Assembly (NCBI RefSeq): GCF_002355335.1
Contig: NZ_AP014946.1
Location: 2,247,501 to 2,311,500, forward strand
Source of the DNA: Variibacter gotjawalensis
GTDB lineage: Bacteria; Pseudomonadota; Alphaproteobacteria; Rhizobiales; Xanthobacteraceae
Reading direction: 5' to 3'
Length of the DNA stretch: 64,000 nucleotides
Shown here: one piece after another, positions 18,416 to 27,161 of the stretch
Layout of the letters: every line of letters starts with the position of its first letter
Position numbering within the stretch: the first letter of the stretch is position 1
Position numbers and translations under genes: made by a program
The notes under the pieces: generated by a model
Databases searched by the model: none
What the model saw: the letters and a program-made list of their open reading frames with translations, nothing else
What the model was told of the DNA's origin: nothing

Positions 18416-19171
18416 ATGAGCCAGACAACGAAACTAGCCGACCTCAAGGTCAAGCTTTTCACCGACGGCGCGGACAAAGCGCAGATCGTCGAAATGGCGG
18501 CCAACAAATGGATCGCCGGCTTCACCACCAATCCGTCGCTGCTCAAGAAGGCTGGCGTCAAGGATTACGAAGCCTTCGGTCGCGACATCGTCTCGGCAGT
18601 GCCGGATCGTCACATCTCGTTCGAAGTCTTCTCCGACGACATTCCCGAAATGGTCGCGCAGGCTGAAATCATCCGCACATGGGGCGAGAACGTTTACGTC
18701 AAGCTGCCGGTCACCAACACCAAAGGCGAAGGCCTTTACGACGCAGTGCGCGGCCTCTCGCGCGACGGCGTGAAGCTCAACATCACGGCGATCTTCGATG
18801 CGGATCAAACCGCGCGCGCGATCGACGCTGTGGCAGGTGGTGCACCGGCCTGCGTGTCTATCTTCGCCGGCCGTCTTGCCGATTTCGGCATCGACTATGC
18901 GCCGCTGATGCGTAATGGCATCAAGCGCGCACGTGAGACGAAGAATGTCGAGATCATCTGGGCCTCGACCCGCGAGGTCTACAACGTGATCGAGGCTGAC
19001 CAGATGGGTTGCCACATCATCACGGCGCCTGCCGACGTGCTGAAGAAGCTGCCGTTGATCGGCACCAAGACCGGCGCTCAGCTCTCGCTCGACGCCGTCA
19101 AAGCGTTCCGTGAGGATGCGATTGCGGCCGGTCTTAGCCTGTCCGGGAAGGCACGCAGCGCCGCCGAGTGA
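18416..19171 (+). CDS. Transaldolase / fructose-6-phosphate aldolase family protein
   Basis: This 251-residue TIM-barrel aldolase has the N-terminal KLFTDGAD and GFTTNPSLL motifs and the Schiff-base lysine in VYVKLPVT. ITAIFD, CVSIFAGRLADFGID and ASTREVYN follow. It is longer than the 215-220-residue FSA/TalC group and shorter than TalB (about 317). The ATG at 18416 has AGGA seven bases upstream. It lies between a heptosyltransferase and a Gfo/Idh oxidoreductase, so a part in making an unusual sugar phosphate for the envelope is possible (inference). Confidence 0.85.
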   Translation: MSQTTKLADLKVKLFTDGADKAQIVEMAANKWIAGFTTNPSLLKKAGVKDYEAFGRDIVSAVPDRHISFEVFSDDIPEMVAQAEIIRTWGENVYVKLPVTNTKGEGLYDAVRGLSRDGVKLNITAIFDADQTARAIDAVAGGAPACVSIFAGRLADFGIDYAPLMRNGIKRARETKNVEIIWASTREVYNVIEADQMGCHIITAPADVLKKLPLIGTKTGAQLSLDAVKAFREDAIAAGLSLSGKARSAAE

Positions 19172-19215
19172 GGCACGCCAAGCGCGCCCACAGCGGAAGT
19201 ATTTGAAATAATTGT

Positions 19216-19262
19216 TGTTGTTGGCTCGCCGGGGAGGCCTGTCGCCAAGCCGTCCCGGCGCG
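19216..19262 (+). terminator. Imperfect hairpin after the transaldolase-family gene
   Basis: GC-rich, partly paired arms around CGCCGGGGAGGC and GCCGTCCCGGCG fold over a 10-base loop in the 122-base gap before the oxidoreductase gene. There is no run of T after it, so a terminator role is tentative. Confidence 0.35.
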
Positions 19263-19311
19263 TGTTAAGTCCCGGGCTGGGGCTTCTGTTTGAGTGAGTG
19301 TGGTGATTCGA

Positions 19312-20310
19312 ATGGCGCAACCTAAACGGCGCGAGGACGATTCCGTCCGGATCGGTGTGGTTGGTACCGGCATCATGGGCAGCAACCACGCCCGTGTGCT
19401 CGCGGACCTTCCGCACGTGACGCTGGTCGGCATCGCGGATCCCGACAACGTCCAGGCCAAACGCATCACGCAAGCGCTCGGTTGCGCAGCCGTCGAAAGC
19501 CTCACCGAATTGCTCGATCTCGGCGTCGACGCCGTCTCGATCGCCGCACCGACCCATCTGCATCATCAGCTGGCGCTCGAAGCGATTGATCGCGGCGTAC
19601 ATGTGCTTGTCGAGAAGCCGATCGCATCGACGGTCGGGCAGGGGCGCGAGATCGTCCAGGCGGCCGAGCGCAAGGGCGTCACCTTGATGGTCGGTCACGT
19701 CGAGCGTTTCAACCCGGCCGTACAGTCCGTTAAGGACGCGCTCGCCGGCGAAGAGATCCTCTCGATCAGCATCACGCGCGTCGGGCCGTTCCCGCCGCGT
19801 ATGTCGAATGTGGGCGTCGTCATCGATCTCGCTGTCCACGACATCGACTTGATCCGCTATTTCACGGACTCGGACATCTCCGAGGTGCAACCGTTGCTCG
19901 CCTCGGCGCGCGCCGAGAACGAAGACATCGCGCTGCTGCAATTCCGGACCAAGTCGGGTGTGTTGGCGCAGATCAACACAAACTGGCTGACTCCGTTCAA
20001 GGCACGCACCGTACACGTCGCGACGCGAGCGAAGTACGTGCAGGCGGACCTCATCACCCGCCAGGTCAGCGAATGCTTCGGCTTCCAGCCGGACGGTAGT
20101 TACTCCATGCGCCATCTGTCGGTCGGCCATGCCGAGCCGCTGCGGGCCGAATTGATGGCTTTCGTCCAGGCCGTCAAAGGTGGGGCCGGTACGGGCGTCA
20201 CCGGCGACGAGGGCGTTGCCAGCCTCGAAGTCGCGATCCAGTGCCTCGACCGAGACTCCGGCGCTGGCCTGCGCCACAAGGTTCCGCCGAAAGTGGCTGC
20301 TGTCAGCTAA
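19312..20310 (+). CDS. Gfo/Idh/MocA family oxidoreductase
   Basis: This 332-residue NAD(P)-dependent sugar oxidoreductase has the N-terminal Rossmann motif VGVVGTGIMGSNHA-like (IGVVGTGIMGSNHA) at about residues 14-27. The family motif VEKPIAS (the EKP signature) and a C-terminal alpha/beta domain with HDIDLIRYF follow. GTG at 19294 is an alternative start six codons upstream; neither has a clear RBS. Members oxidise inositols, UDP-sugar acids or sugar phosphates. The context is envelope-sugar genes. Confidence 0.87.
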   Translation: MAQPKRREDDSVRIGVVGTGIMGSNHARVLADLPHVTLVGIADPDNVQAKRITQALGCAAVESLTELLDLGVDAVSIAAPTHLHHQLALEAIDRGVHVLVEKPIASTVGQGREIVQAAERKGVTLMVGHVERFNPAVQSVKDALAGEEILSISITRVGPFPPRMSNVGVVIDLAVHDIDLIRYFTDSDISEVQPLLASARAENEDIALLQFRTKSGVLAQINTNWLTPFKARTVHVATRAKYVQADLITRQVSECFGFQPDGSYSMRHLSVGHAEPLRAELMAFVQAVKGGAGTGVTGDEGVASLEVAIQCLDRDSGAGLRHKVPPKVAAVS

Positions 20311-20316
20311 TCGCTA

Positions 20317-20368
20317 TTGCTTGAATATCCTGAACGGTATATATGAATATTCAATAGTGGATATTCAT
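20317..20368 (+). promoter_or_regulatory. vapBC promoter with palindromic operator
   Basis: TTGCTT (20317-20322) and TATATAT (20338-20344) form a plausible -35/-10 pair with a short 15-base spacer. A perfect palindrome, ATGAATAT (20343-20350) and ATATTCAT (20361-20368), overlaps the -10 and ends one base before the vapB ATG. This is where a VapBC complex would bind for autorepression. The AT-rich stretch contrasts with the GC-rich surroundings. Confidence 0.65.
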
Positions 20369-20369
20369 T

Positions 20370-20615
20370 ATGCCGCTCTACATTCGTGACGACGAGGTCG
20401 ACGCGCTGGCAGCTGAAGTTCAGCGCCGGACTGGCGCCTCTACAAAAACTGAGGCCGTCAGACAGGCGCTTCAGCGCGAGATTGCTCGTATCGCGCAGGA
20501 AGTCCCGCTCCGTCAGCGCTTGGCGGAACTACGCAAGCAAGCCGAGATGTACGGCCTTCCCAATCGCGACTTCGACATGAAGAAGTTCTCCGATGAACTA
20601 TGGGACGACGAATGA
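20370..20615 (+). CDS. vapB: Type II antitoxin, VapB family
   Basis: This 81-residue protein has an N-terminal ribbon-helix-helix-like DNA-binding segment (MPLYIRDDEVDALAAEVQ, then TKTEAVRQAL) and an acidic tail, FSDELWDDE. This is the layout of the Rv0623-type VapB antitoxins. The stop overlaps the vapC start (ATGA), so antitoxin and toxin are coupled. The palindrome just upstream fits autoregulation. The N-terminal part binds DNA and the C-terminal part should block the PIN nuclease. Confidence 0.85.
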   Translation: MPLYIRDDEVDALAAEVQRRTGASTKTEAVRQALQREIARIAQEVPLRQRLAELRKQAEMYGLPNRDFDMKKFSDELWDDE

Positions 20616-21031
20616 GCTTCGTCGACGCGTCGGTCATCGTTGCGATCATCAATGCCGAATCCGGGTTCGAAGAGTTGGAGAAACGCCTCGCCGCTAACGA
20701 GGGGCCGCTGTTTGTCTCTCCGCTCGTCCGGTTTGAAGCGACAGTCGCTTTGGCGCGCGCTATCGCGGGAAAATCGCAAAGCAGTCAGAAAGCGATCGGA
20801 GCAGCACGCGAGCTGGTGGATGATTTCGTGCGTGCCGTAAATGCAGCAGAGTTGCCGATCTCAACCGAAATCGGAAACGGTGCTCTCGATGTTGCTGATC
20901 GTTACGGAAAATTCGTCGGTCACGCTGCGAACCTCAACTTCGGCGACTGCTTCGCTTACGCATGCGCGAAAGCAAACAGCCTATCGTTGATTTACAAGGG
21001 CGATGATTTTGTCAAAACCGATCTCGGCTAA
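20612..21031 (+). CDS. vapC: Type II toxin, VapC PIN-domain ribonuclease
   Basis: This 139-residue PIN-domain nuclease carries its acidic metal-binding residues: D5 in SFVDASVIV, E42 in RFEATVALAR, D112 in NFGDCFAYACAKA, and D131/D132 in YKGDDF. All four positions are present, so the toxin looks intact. VapC toxins cleave tRNA or rRNA. It is translationally coupled to vapB and ends only 3 bases before the murJ start codon, so murJ is probably co-transcribed with the module. Confidence 0.9.
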   Translation: MSFVDASVIVAIINAESGFEELEKRLAANEGPLFVSPLVRFEATVALARAIAGKSQSSQKAIGAARELVDDFVRAVNAAELPISTEIGNGALDVADRYGKFVGHAANLNFGDCFAYACAKANSLSLIYKGDDFVKTDLG

Positions 21032-21034
21032 CGC

Positions 21035-22567
21035 ATGCTAGGCCGCATCGCTTCGGTCGGGGGCTTCACGCTGCTCTCGCGCGTTGCCGGATTCGCGCGC
21101 GACATCATGCTCGCCGCGATCCTTGGTGCAGGACCGATCGCCGACGCGTTTTTCGTAGCGCTGCGCTTGCCGAATCATTTCCGCGCGATCTTCGCCGAAG
21201 GGGCATTTCAGGCCGCCTTCGTGCCGGCTTACACGCGCATCCGCACGCAGGACGGCGCCGACAAGGCGCGCATTTTCGGCGACCGCGTCTTTACGTTGCT
21301 CTTCATCACGCAAGTCGCATTGCTGGTCGCCGCGCTCGCCTTCACGCCGTCAGTCATTCGTCTTCTCGCGCCAGGCTACGACAACGATCCGCAACGCTTC
21401 GCGCTCGCGACTGAACTCACGCGCATCACGTTCCCATACTTGATGCTCATGACGCTGGTGACGTTGCTCGGCGGCATGCTCAACGCCATCGGCCGCTTTG
21501 CCTCTGCGGCGGCCGCACCAATCCTGCTCAACCTCACCATGATGGTGACCTTGGCGCTCGCCGCTTTCTTTCCGACCACGGGCCACGCTGCCGCCTGGGG
21601 CGTGCTTATCGCCGGTGTTCTTGAATTCCTCTTGCTTGCCGCCGATGCGAAACGTCACGGCGTGATGGCGCGCTTTCGTCAGCCGATCCTCGATCCGGAC
21701 CTACGCAAATTTTTCCGTGCGCTCGGGCCCGCCGTTATCGGGCGGGGTGGCGTCCAGGTTGCAATGTTCGCCGACACCATCATCGCGACGTTCCTGCCCA
21801 TCGGTGCCGTCTCGGCGCTCTACTATGCGGATCGCATCTACCAGCTGCCGATCGGTGTCATCGCCATTGCGGCGGGCACCGTGCTGGTTCCCGAAATGGC
21901 GCGCCGCATCGCGGGCGGCGACGATGCCGGTGCGCGCCGCGCACAGATTAACGTCATCAACCTCACTCTGCTGCTGTCGGTGCCGTGCGTCGCGGCCTTC
22001 TTGGCGGTGCCTGACCTCATCATGCGCGCGCTGTTCTTGCGCGGCGCCTTCACGGCAGCCGACGCGGCGAATTCCGGCGCGACGCTCAGCGCGTATGCGG
22101 TCGGCCTCATCGCGACGATGCTGATCGCCTGCATGACGCCGACCTTCTACGCGCGCGGCGATACGACGACGCCGATGAAAGCGTCTCTCATCGCCATCGC
22201 GGTCAACATCGCATTCAAAGTCCTGCTGATGGGCACGCTCGCGCAGACGGGGCTTGCGCTCGCGACCAGCATCGGCGCCTGGGTGAATGTGTTGCTTTTG
22301 ATCCTTTTGGCGGCGCGCGCCGGACTGTTCGTCATCGACCGCGCGCTGATGATCAATACTGCCAAGATGCTGGCAGCAGGACTCGTCCTCGGAATTGTGC
22401 TCTGGCTGCTACAGAAGCCGGTCGGCGTCCTCTTTTCGAGCACGATCCGTTGGCACGAGGAGTTGACATTGGCTGTCCTCGGCCTATCTGGGCTCTGCGT
22501 TTATTTGCTGGCGCTGTTGGCGCTATTCGGCCGATCACTGGGCAAACTGGTACGTCGGGCGCAGTAG
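21035..22567 (+). CDS. murJ: Lipid II flippase MurJ (MviN)
   Basis: This 510-residue polytopic membrane protein of the MOP superfamily has about 14 hydrophobic helices. It has the conserved N-terminus TLLSRVAGFARDIMLA followed by GAGPIADAFFVALRLPNHFRAI-type sequence (split here as ADAFFVALRLPN and HFRAIFAEGAF). These carry the essential arginines and charged residues of the central cavity. It should flip undecaprenyl-PP-linked peptidoglycan precursor. There is no room for a separate promoter between it and vapC. Confidence 0.95.
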   Translation: MLGRIASVGGFTLLSRVAGFARDIMLAAILGAGPIADAFFVALRLPNHFRAIFAEGAFQAAFVPAYTRIRTQDGADKARIFGDRVFTLLFITQVALLVAALAFTPSVIRLLAPGYDNDPQRFALATELTRITFPYLMLMTLVTLLGGMLNAIGRFASAAAAPILLNLTMMVTLALAAFFPTTGHAAAWGVLIAGVLEFLLLAADAKRHGVMARFRQPILDPDLRKFFRALGPAVIGRGGVQVAMFADTIIATFLPIGAVSALYYADRIYQLPIGVIAIAAGTVLVPEMARRIAGGDDAGARRAQINVINLTLLLSVPCVAAFLAVPDLIMRALFLRGAFTAADAANSGATLSAYAVGLIATMLIACMTPTFYARGDTTTPMKASLIAIAVNIAFKVLLMGTLAQTGLALATSIGAWVNVLLLILLAARAGLFVIDRALMINTAKMLAAGLVLGIVLWLLQKPVGVLFSSTIRWHEELTLAVLGLSGLCVYLLALLALFGRSLGKLVRRAQ

Positions 22568-22792
22568 ATTCATCAGTTTTGCGAATGGGTGCGATTCGAA
22601 ATCCGCACACGATGCGAATTTTTTTCCCGCATTGCGTGTCGGAATTTGGTTGCGCCGAACGTTAATGGTATAGGCATCGCCATAATTACCGCGTTGGCGT
22701 GAACTTTAGGTTCGCTCGGCAGGCCGCGCGCGCATCCACATCCAGGATATCGTCTGGGGGCAGACGAGATTCCGATCCGAATCGGAGATCAC

Positions 22793-23986
22793 ATGACCGC
22801 GAAATCTCTCGCGCGTGGTGTCGTTGTCGCGTCGCTATTGGGGCTCTTAGCGGCTTGCGGCGAACAGAAGCAACAGCAGCAGGGCGGCCCGCCGCCACCA
22901 CCCGTCACCGTCGCCAACCCGAAATCGATCAAGGTCGTCGATAAGGACGATTACGTCGGCCGCTTTGTCGCGGTCGATTCGGTCGAGGTGCGCGCCCGCG
23001 TATCGGGGCAGCTCGAGAAAATCCATTTCACGGACGGCCAGATGGTGAAGCAGGGCGATCTCCTCTTCACGATCGATAAGCGCCCGTTCAAGAACACATA
23101 CGATCAGGCGCTTGCGACCAGAGAGCAGGCGCAAGCCAATCTCGCTTTCGCGCAAGCTGATTTGACGCGCGCGCAGCAGCTCGTGCGTGAGCGTACGATC
23201 TCGGAACAGGTGTTCGAGCAGCGCACGCAGGCCAAGCGCACTGCAGAGGCATCGGTCTCGGGTGCCGAGGCGCAAGTGCGCCAGGCCGCGCTCGATCTCG
23301 AATTCACTGAGGTGCGTGCTGCCGTGGCAGGCCGCATCGGTGATCGTCAGGTCTCCGCTGGCAACCTTGTGACTGGCGGCAATGGTGGCTCGACGACGCT
23401 GCTCGCGACGATCGTCTCGCAGGATCCGATCCGCTTCGAATTCACCTTCGACGAAGCCTCATACCTTCGCTACCTGCGTCTCGGCGCGGGTCAGAAGGAC
23501 ATCGCGGATCGCGGCGTGAAGACCCCGATCATGCTGCGTCTGATCGACGAGAAAGAATACAAGCACCAAGGTACGATCGACTTCTTGAACAACGTCTTCG
23601 ATCGCAACTCCGGCACCATCCGCGGCCGCGGCATTTTCCCGAATGCCGACGCGCTTTTCGCGCCCGGCATGTTCGCGCGCGTGCAGGTGCCGGCGTCGAA
23701 CCCGTACGAAGCTCTCTCGGTTCCGGATGCGGCGATCGGCAGCGAGCAGGCGCGCAAGTTCGTCTACGTCGTCGGCGAAGACAACGTGCCGAAGCCGAAA
23801 TACGTCGTGCTGGGTCCGCTCCAAGAGGGCGCACGCGTCATCAAGGAAGGCCTCGACAAGAACGATCGCGTCGTCGTCAACGGGCTGATGCGCATTCGTC
23901 CGGGTCAGAAGGTGACGCCGCAGGAGCAGGGCGCGCAGCCGCCACCACAAGGCGCTCCTGGGGCACAGCCGGCCGAAAAGAAGTAG
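22793..23986 (+). CDS. RND efflux periplasmic adaptor (AcrA/MexA family)
   Basis: This 397-residue membrane-fusion protein has a lipoprotein signal: basic N-terminus, hydrophobic stretch and lipobox LAAC (Cys about residue 22). A proline-rich linker precedes the barrel-sandwich domain (VRARVSGQLEKIHFTDGQMVKQGDLLFTID region), the alpha-hairpin (residues about 105-170), and the beta-barrel domain. The tail is PPPQGAPGAQPAEKK. It bridges the RND pump, encoded 7 bases downstream, to an outer-membrane channel. No TolC/OprM gene is in the window, so a shared channel is likely. The 225-base gap upstream holds no recognisable gene. Confidence 0.93.
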   Translation: MTAKSLARGVVVASLLGLLAACGEQKQQQQGGPPPPPVTVANPKSIKVVDKDDYVGRFVAVDSVEVRARVSGQLEKIHFTDGQMVKQGDLLFTIDKRPFKNTYDQALATREQAQANLAFAQADLTRAQQLVRERTISEQVFEQRTQAKRTAEASVSGAEAQVRQAALDLEFTEVRAAVAGRIGDRQVSAGNLVTGGNGGSTTLLATIVSQDPIRFEFTFDEASYLRYLRLGAGQKDIADRGVKTPIMLRLIDEKEYKHQGTIDFLNNVFDRNSGTIRGRGIFPNADALFAPGMFARVQVPASNPYEALSVPDAAIGSEQARKFVYVVGEDNVPKPKYVVLGPLQEGARVIKEGLDKNDRVVVNGLMRIRPGQKVTPQEQGAQPPPQGAPGAQPAEKK

Positions 23987-23993
23987 GCCCGCC

Positions 23994-26900
23994 ATGCGAT
24001 TCACACACTTCTTCATCGAACGGCCGATCTTTGCGGCCGTGCTCTCGATCGTCATCGTGATTCTCGGTGCCGTTGCGGGACTTCGTCTGCCGATCGCGCA
24101 ATATCCAGAAATTGCGCCGCCGCAGATCACCATCACGGGGCAGTATCCCGGCGCCAGCGCCGAGACGCTGGCCGACACGGTCGTCGCGCCGATCGAGCAG
24201 CAGGTCAACGGCGTCGAAAAGATGCTGTATCTCTACTCGAACTCGAGTGCCGACGGCCGCTTCACCATCACGGTGACGTTCGACATCGGCACCAACCTCG
24301 ATATCGCGCAGGTGCAGGTGCAGAACCGCGTCTCGATCGTGACGCCACGTCTGCCCGATCAGGTCCGCCAAATCGGCGTGCTGACGGCGAAGAGCGCGGC
24401 GGGATTTCTGCTCGGCGTCAACGTCGATTCGCCCGACAAGACGCGCGACACGCTCTATCTGACCAACTACGTCAACGTGAACATGAAGGACCAGCTGACG
24501 CGTATTCCAGGCGTCGGTAACGTTCTCATCTTCGGTCAGCGCGATTTCGCGATGCAGATCTGGCTCGATCCGACCCGGCTGCAGTCACTCAACATGACGG
24601 CAACCGACGTCACGCAGGCGCTCGCTGGTCAGAACATCCAGGTCTCGTCGGGCGTGCTCAACGCGCCGCCGATTCAGAATCAACACGCGTTTCAGGTCGC
24701 GGTTCGCACGCTCGGCCGTCTCTCCGACGTCAACGAGTTCCAAAACGTCGTCGTCAAGCAGACGCCGGGCGCTATCGTGCGATTGCGCGATGTCGCGCGT
24801 GTCGAACTGACCGGCCAAGACTACTCGTCGGACAGTTACATCAACGGCAATCCGTCGGTCTTCATCGCGATCACCCAGCTGCCGGGCTCGAACGCGTTGT
24901 CGACGGGTGAAGCCGTTCGCTCGGCCGTCCGCGAAATGGCGACGCAATTCCCGTCGGGTGTTCGCGCGCGTCCGCTTTACGATCCGACGCAGTACATTCA
25001 GGAATCCGTCAACGCCGTCGTCGAGACGATCGGCGAAGCCGTGATTCTCGTCGTGCTCGTCGTCATCCTGTTCCTGCAGACATGGCGCGCCGCGATCATT
25101 CCGCTCCTCGCGATTCCGATCTCGCTCGTAGGCACGTTCTTCGTGATGAGCTTGTTCGGCTTCTCGCTGAATAACCTGTCGCTGTTCGGCCTCATCCTCG
25201 CCATCGGCATCGTGGTCGACGACGCGATCGTCGTCGTCGAAAACGTCGAGCGCAACATTCAGGACGGCATGTCGCCGCGCGATGCGGCGCACAAGACCAT
25301 GGACGAAGTCGGCGCCGCGCTGGTGTCGATCGCGCTCGTGCTCTGCGCCGTGTTCATCCCGGCGGCGTTCATCACCGGCATTTCGGGCCAGTTCTATCGC
25401 CAGTTCGCGCTGACGATCGCGGGCTCGACCGTGATCTCGCTCATTGTGTCGCTGACGCTGTCGCCGGCGATGTGCGCGGTGTTGCTCAAGCCGCACAAGG
25501 AAGGCCACAGCACGAAGTGGTACGAGAAGCCGATCCGTGGCTTCTTCAACCTCTTCAATCGCGGCTTCGACGGTGTCTCGCGTGGTTATGGCTGGGTCGC
25601 CGGCAAAACCGTGCGCTTCGCCTTCATCGTGCTGCTGATTTACGGCGGCATTCTCGCGTTCGGCCTCAACGAGTTCCGCCGCACGCCGCAGGGCTTCATC
25701 CCGCAGCAAGATCAGACGTATCTGATCGCGGTCGCGCAGTTGCCGTCTGGCGCTTCGCTCGCCCGCACGGACGCCGTGATGCGCCGCGCCAGCGATATCG
25801 CGCTGACGATCCCGGGTATCGCGCACGCTGTCGCGATCACCGGCTTCTCGGGTGCGACGTTCACCAACGCATCGAACGCCGGCGCGATGTTCGTGCTGCT
25901 CGCGCCGTTCGAAGAACGCATCAAGGATCCGAAGCAGTCTGCTGACGCGATCCGCATGCAACTCTTCGGCAAGCTGCAGGTGATCGAGGAAGCCTTCATG
26001 ATCGCCGTGTCGCCGCCGCCCGTGCAGGGCATCGGCAACGCGGGTGGCTTCCGCATGATGATCGAGGATCGTGTTGGCGCCGGACCTGCAGCATTGCAGG
26101 GTGCCGTCTACGCGATGATGGGCCGCGCCGCGCAGACGCCCGGCTTGATGCAGGTGTTCTCGCTCTACGATACGGGCACGCCGCAGCTCTATCTCGATAT
26201 CGACCGCGCCAAGGCGCAGCTGATGGGCATCAACCTCACGGAGGTGTTCCAGACACTGCAGATCAATATCGGCTCGGCCTACATCAACGACTTTAACCTC
26301 ATCGGACGAACCTTCCGCGTGCAGGCGCAAGCGGATGGTCCGTATCGTATGACGGCGAAGGACGTGATGAACCTGCGCGTGCGCAACGCGCAAGGCGACA
26401 CGGTGCCGATCGGTTCGTTCGCGACCGCGAGCGATATCTCCGGTCCGTTCCGCGTGCCGCGTTACAACATCTATCCGTCGGCGGAGCTTGACGGCTCGCC
26501 CGCGCCCGGCTTCAGCCAAGGGCAGGCGATCCAGATCATGCAGAAGCTCGCCGCCGAGACGTTGCCGCCCGGTTTTGCCTTCGAGTGGACGGATCTTGCG
26601 TATCAACAGATCCGTGCCGGCGACACCGCGATGTTCGCGTTCATCTTGGGCGTCGTCTTCGTGTTCCTGGTGCTCGCCGCGCAGTACGAAAGTCTGACGT
26701 TGCCGCTTGCCGTCATCATGATCGTGCCGATGTGTCTCGTCGCCGCGATCACGGGCGTCATCTGGCGCGGGATGGACAACAACATCCTGACGCAGGTCGG
26801 CTTCATCGTGCTCATAGCGCTTGCGGCGAAGAACGCGATTCTGATCGTCGAGTTTGCCAAGCAACTTGAAGATCAGGGCGAGACGCGCACGCATGCCGCA

Positions 26901-27158
26901 ACGCATGCCGCGGAGATGCGGCTGCGTCCGATCATCATGACGTCGCTCGCCTTCATCTTGGGCGTGTTGCCGCTCGTGATCGCGAAGGGCGCGGGCGCGG
27001 AACTTCGTCAAGCACTCGGTACTGCCGTGTTCTTCGGCATGATCGGTGTGACGATCTTCGGCTTGCTTTTCACGCCGGCTTTCTATGTGATCTCGCGATG
27101 GATGGCTGGGCTCTTTTCTCGAGGGAAAAAGGAGCCTGCGCCGCAGCCCGCGGAGTAA
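23994..27158 (+). CDS. RND multidrug efflux pump permease (AcrB/MexB family)
   Basis: This 1054-residue HAE1-type RND transporter begins MRFTHFFIERPIFA, the typical start. It contains two repeats of a membrane helix followed by a large periplasmic loop. The proton-relay acidic pair in TM4 (GIVVDDAIVVVENVER) is present, as is the lysine-bearing LAAKNAILIVEFAK of TM10. Length equals that of AcrB/MexB. It forms the trimeric inner-membrane pump with the adaptor just upstream. Substrates (drugs, solvents, detergents) are not predictable. No regulator gene is adjacent. Confidence 0.95.
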   Translation: MRFTHFFIERPIFAAVLSIVIVILGAVAGLRLPIAQYPEIAPPQITITGQYPGASAETLADTVVAPIEQQVNGVEKMLYLYSNSSADGRFTITVTFDIGTNLDIAQVQVQNRVSIVTPRLPDQVRQIGVLTAKSAAGFLLGVNVDSPDKTRDTLYLTNYVNVNMKDQLTRIPGVGNVLIFGQRDFAMQIWLDPTRLQSLNMTATDVTQALAGQNIQVSSGVLNAPPIQNQHAFQVAVRTLGRLSDVNEFQNVVVKQTPGAIVRLRDVARVELTGQDYSSDSYINGNPSVFIAITQLPGSNALSTGEAVRSAVREMATQFPSGVRARPLYDPTQYIQESVNAVVETIGEAVILVVLVVILFLQTWRAAIIPLLAIPISLVGTFFVMSLFGFSLNNLSLFGLILAIGIVVDDAIVVVENVERNIQDGMSPRDAAHKTMDEVGAALVSIALVLCAVFIPAAFITGISGQFYRQFALTIAGSTVISLIVSLTLSPAMCAVLLKPHKEGHSTKWYEKPIRGFFNLFNRGFDGVSRGYGWVAGKTVRFAFIVLLIYGGILAFGLNEFRRTPQGFIPQQDQTYLIAVAQLPSGASLARTDAVMRRASDIALTIPGIAHAVAITGFSGATFTNASNAGAMFVLLAPFEERIKDPKQSADAIRMQLFGKLQVIEEAFMIAVSPPPVQGIGNAGGFRMMIEDRVGAGPAALQGAVYAMMGRAAQTPGLMQVFSLYDTGTPQLYLDIDRAKAQLMGINLTEVFQTLQINIGSAYINDFNLIGRTFRVQAQADGPYRMTAKDVMNLRVRNAQGDTVPIGSFATASDISGPFRVPRYNIYPSAELDGSPAPGFSQGQAIQIMQKLAAETLPPGFAFEWTDLAYQQIRAGDTAMFAFILGVVFVFLVLAAQYESLTLPLAVIMIVPMCLVAAITGVIWRGMDNNILTQVGFIVLIALAAKNAILIVEFAKQLEDQGETRTHAATHAAEMRLRPIIMTSLAFILGVLPLVIAKGAGAELRQALGTAVFFGMIGVTIFGLLFTPAFYVISRWMAGLFSRGKKEPAPQPAE

Positions 27159-27161
27159 TGC

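Noticed and set aside
22568-22640. A tRNA-like T-arm (GCGATTCGAAATCCGCAC) after murJ
   Set aside because: No acceptor, D or anticodon stems can be folded around it, and no CCA end is present; it is a chance short hairpin.
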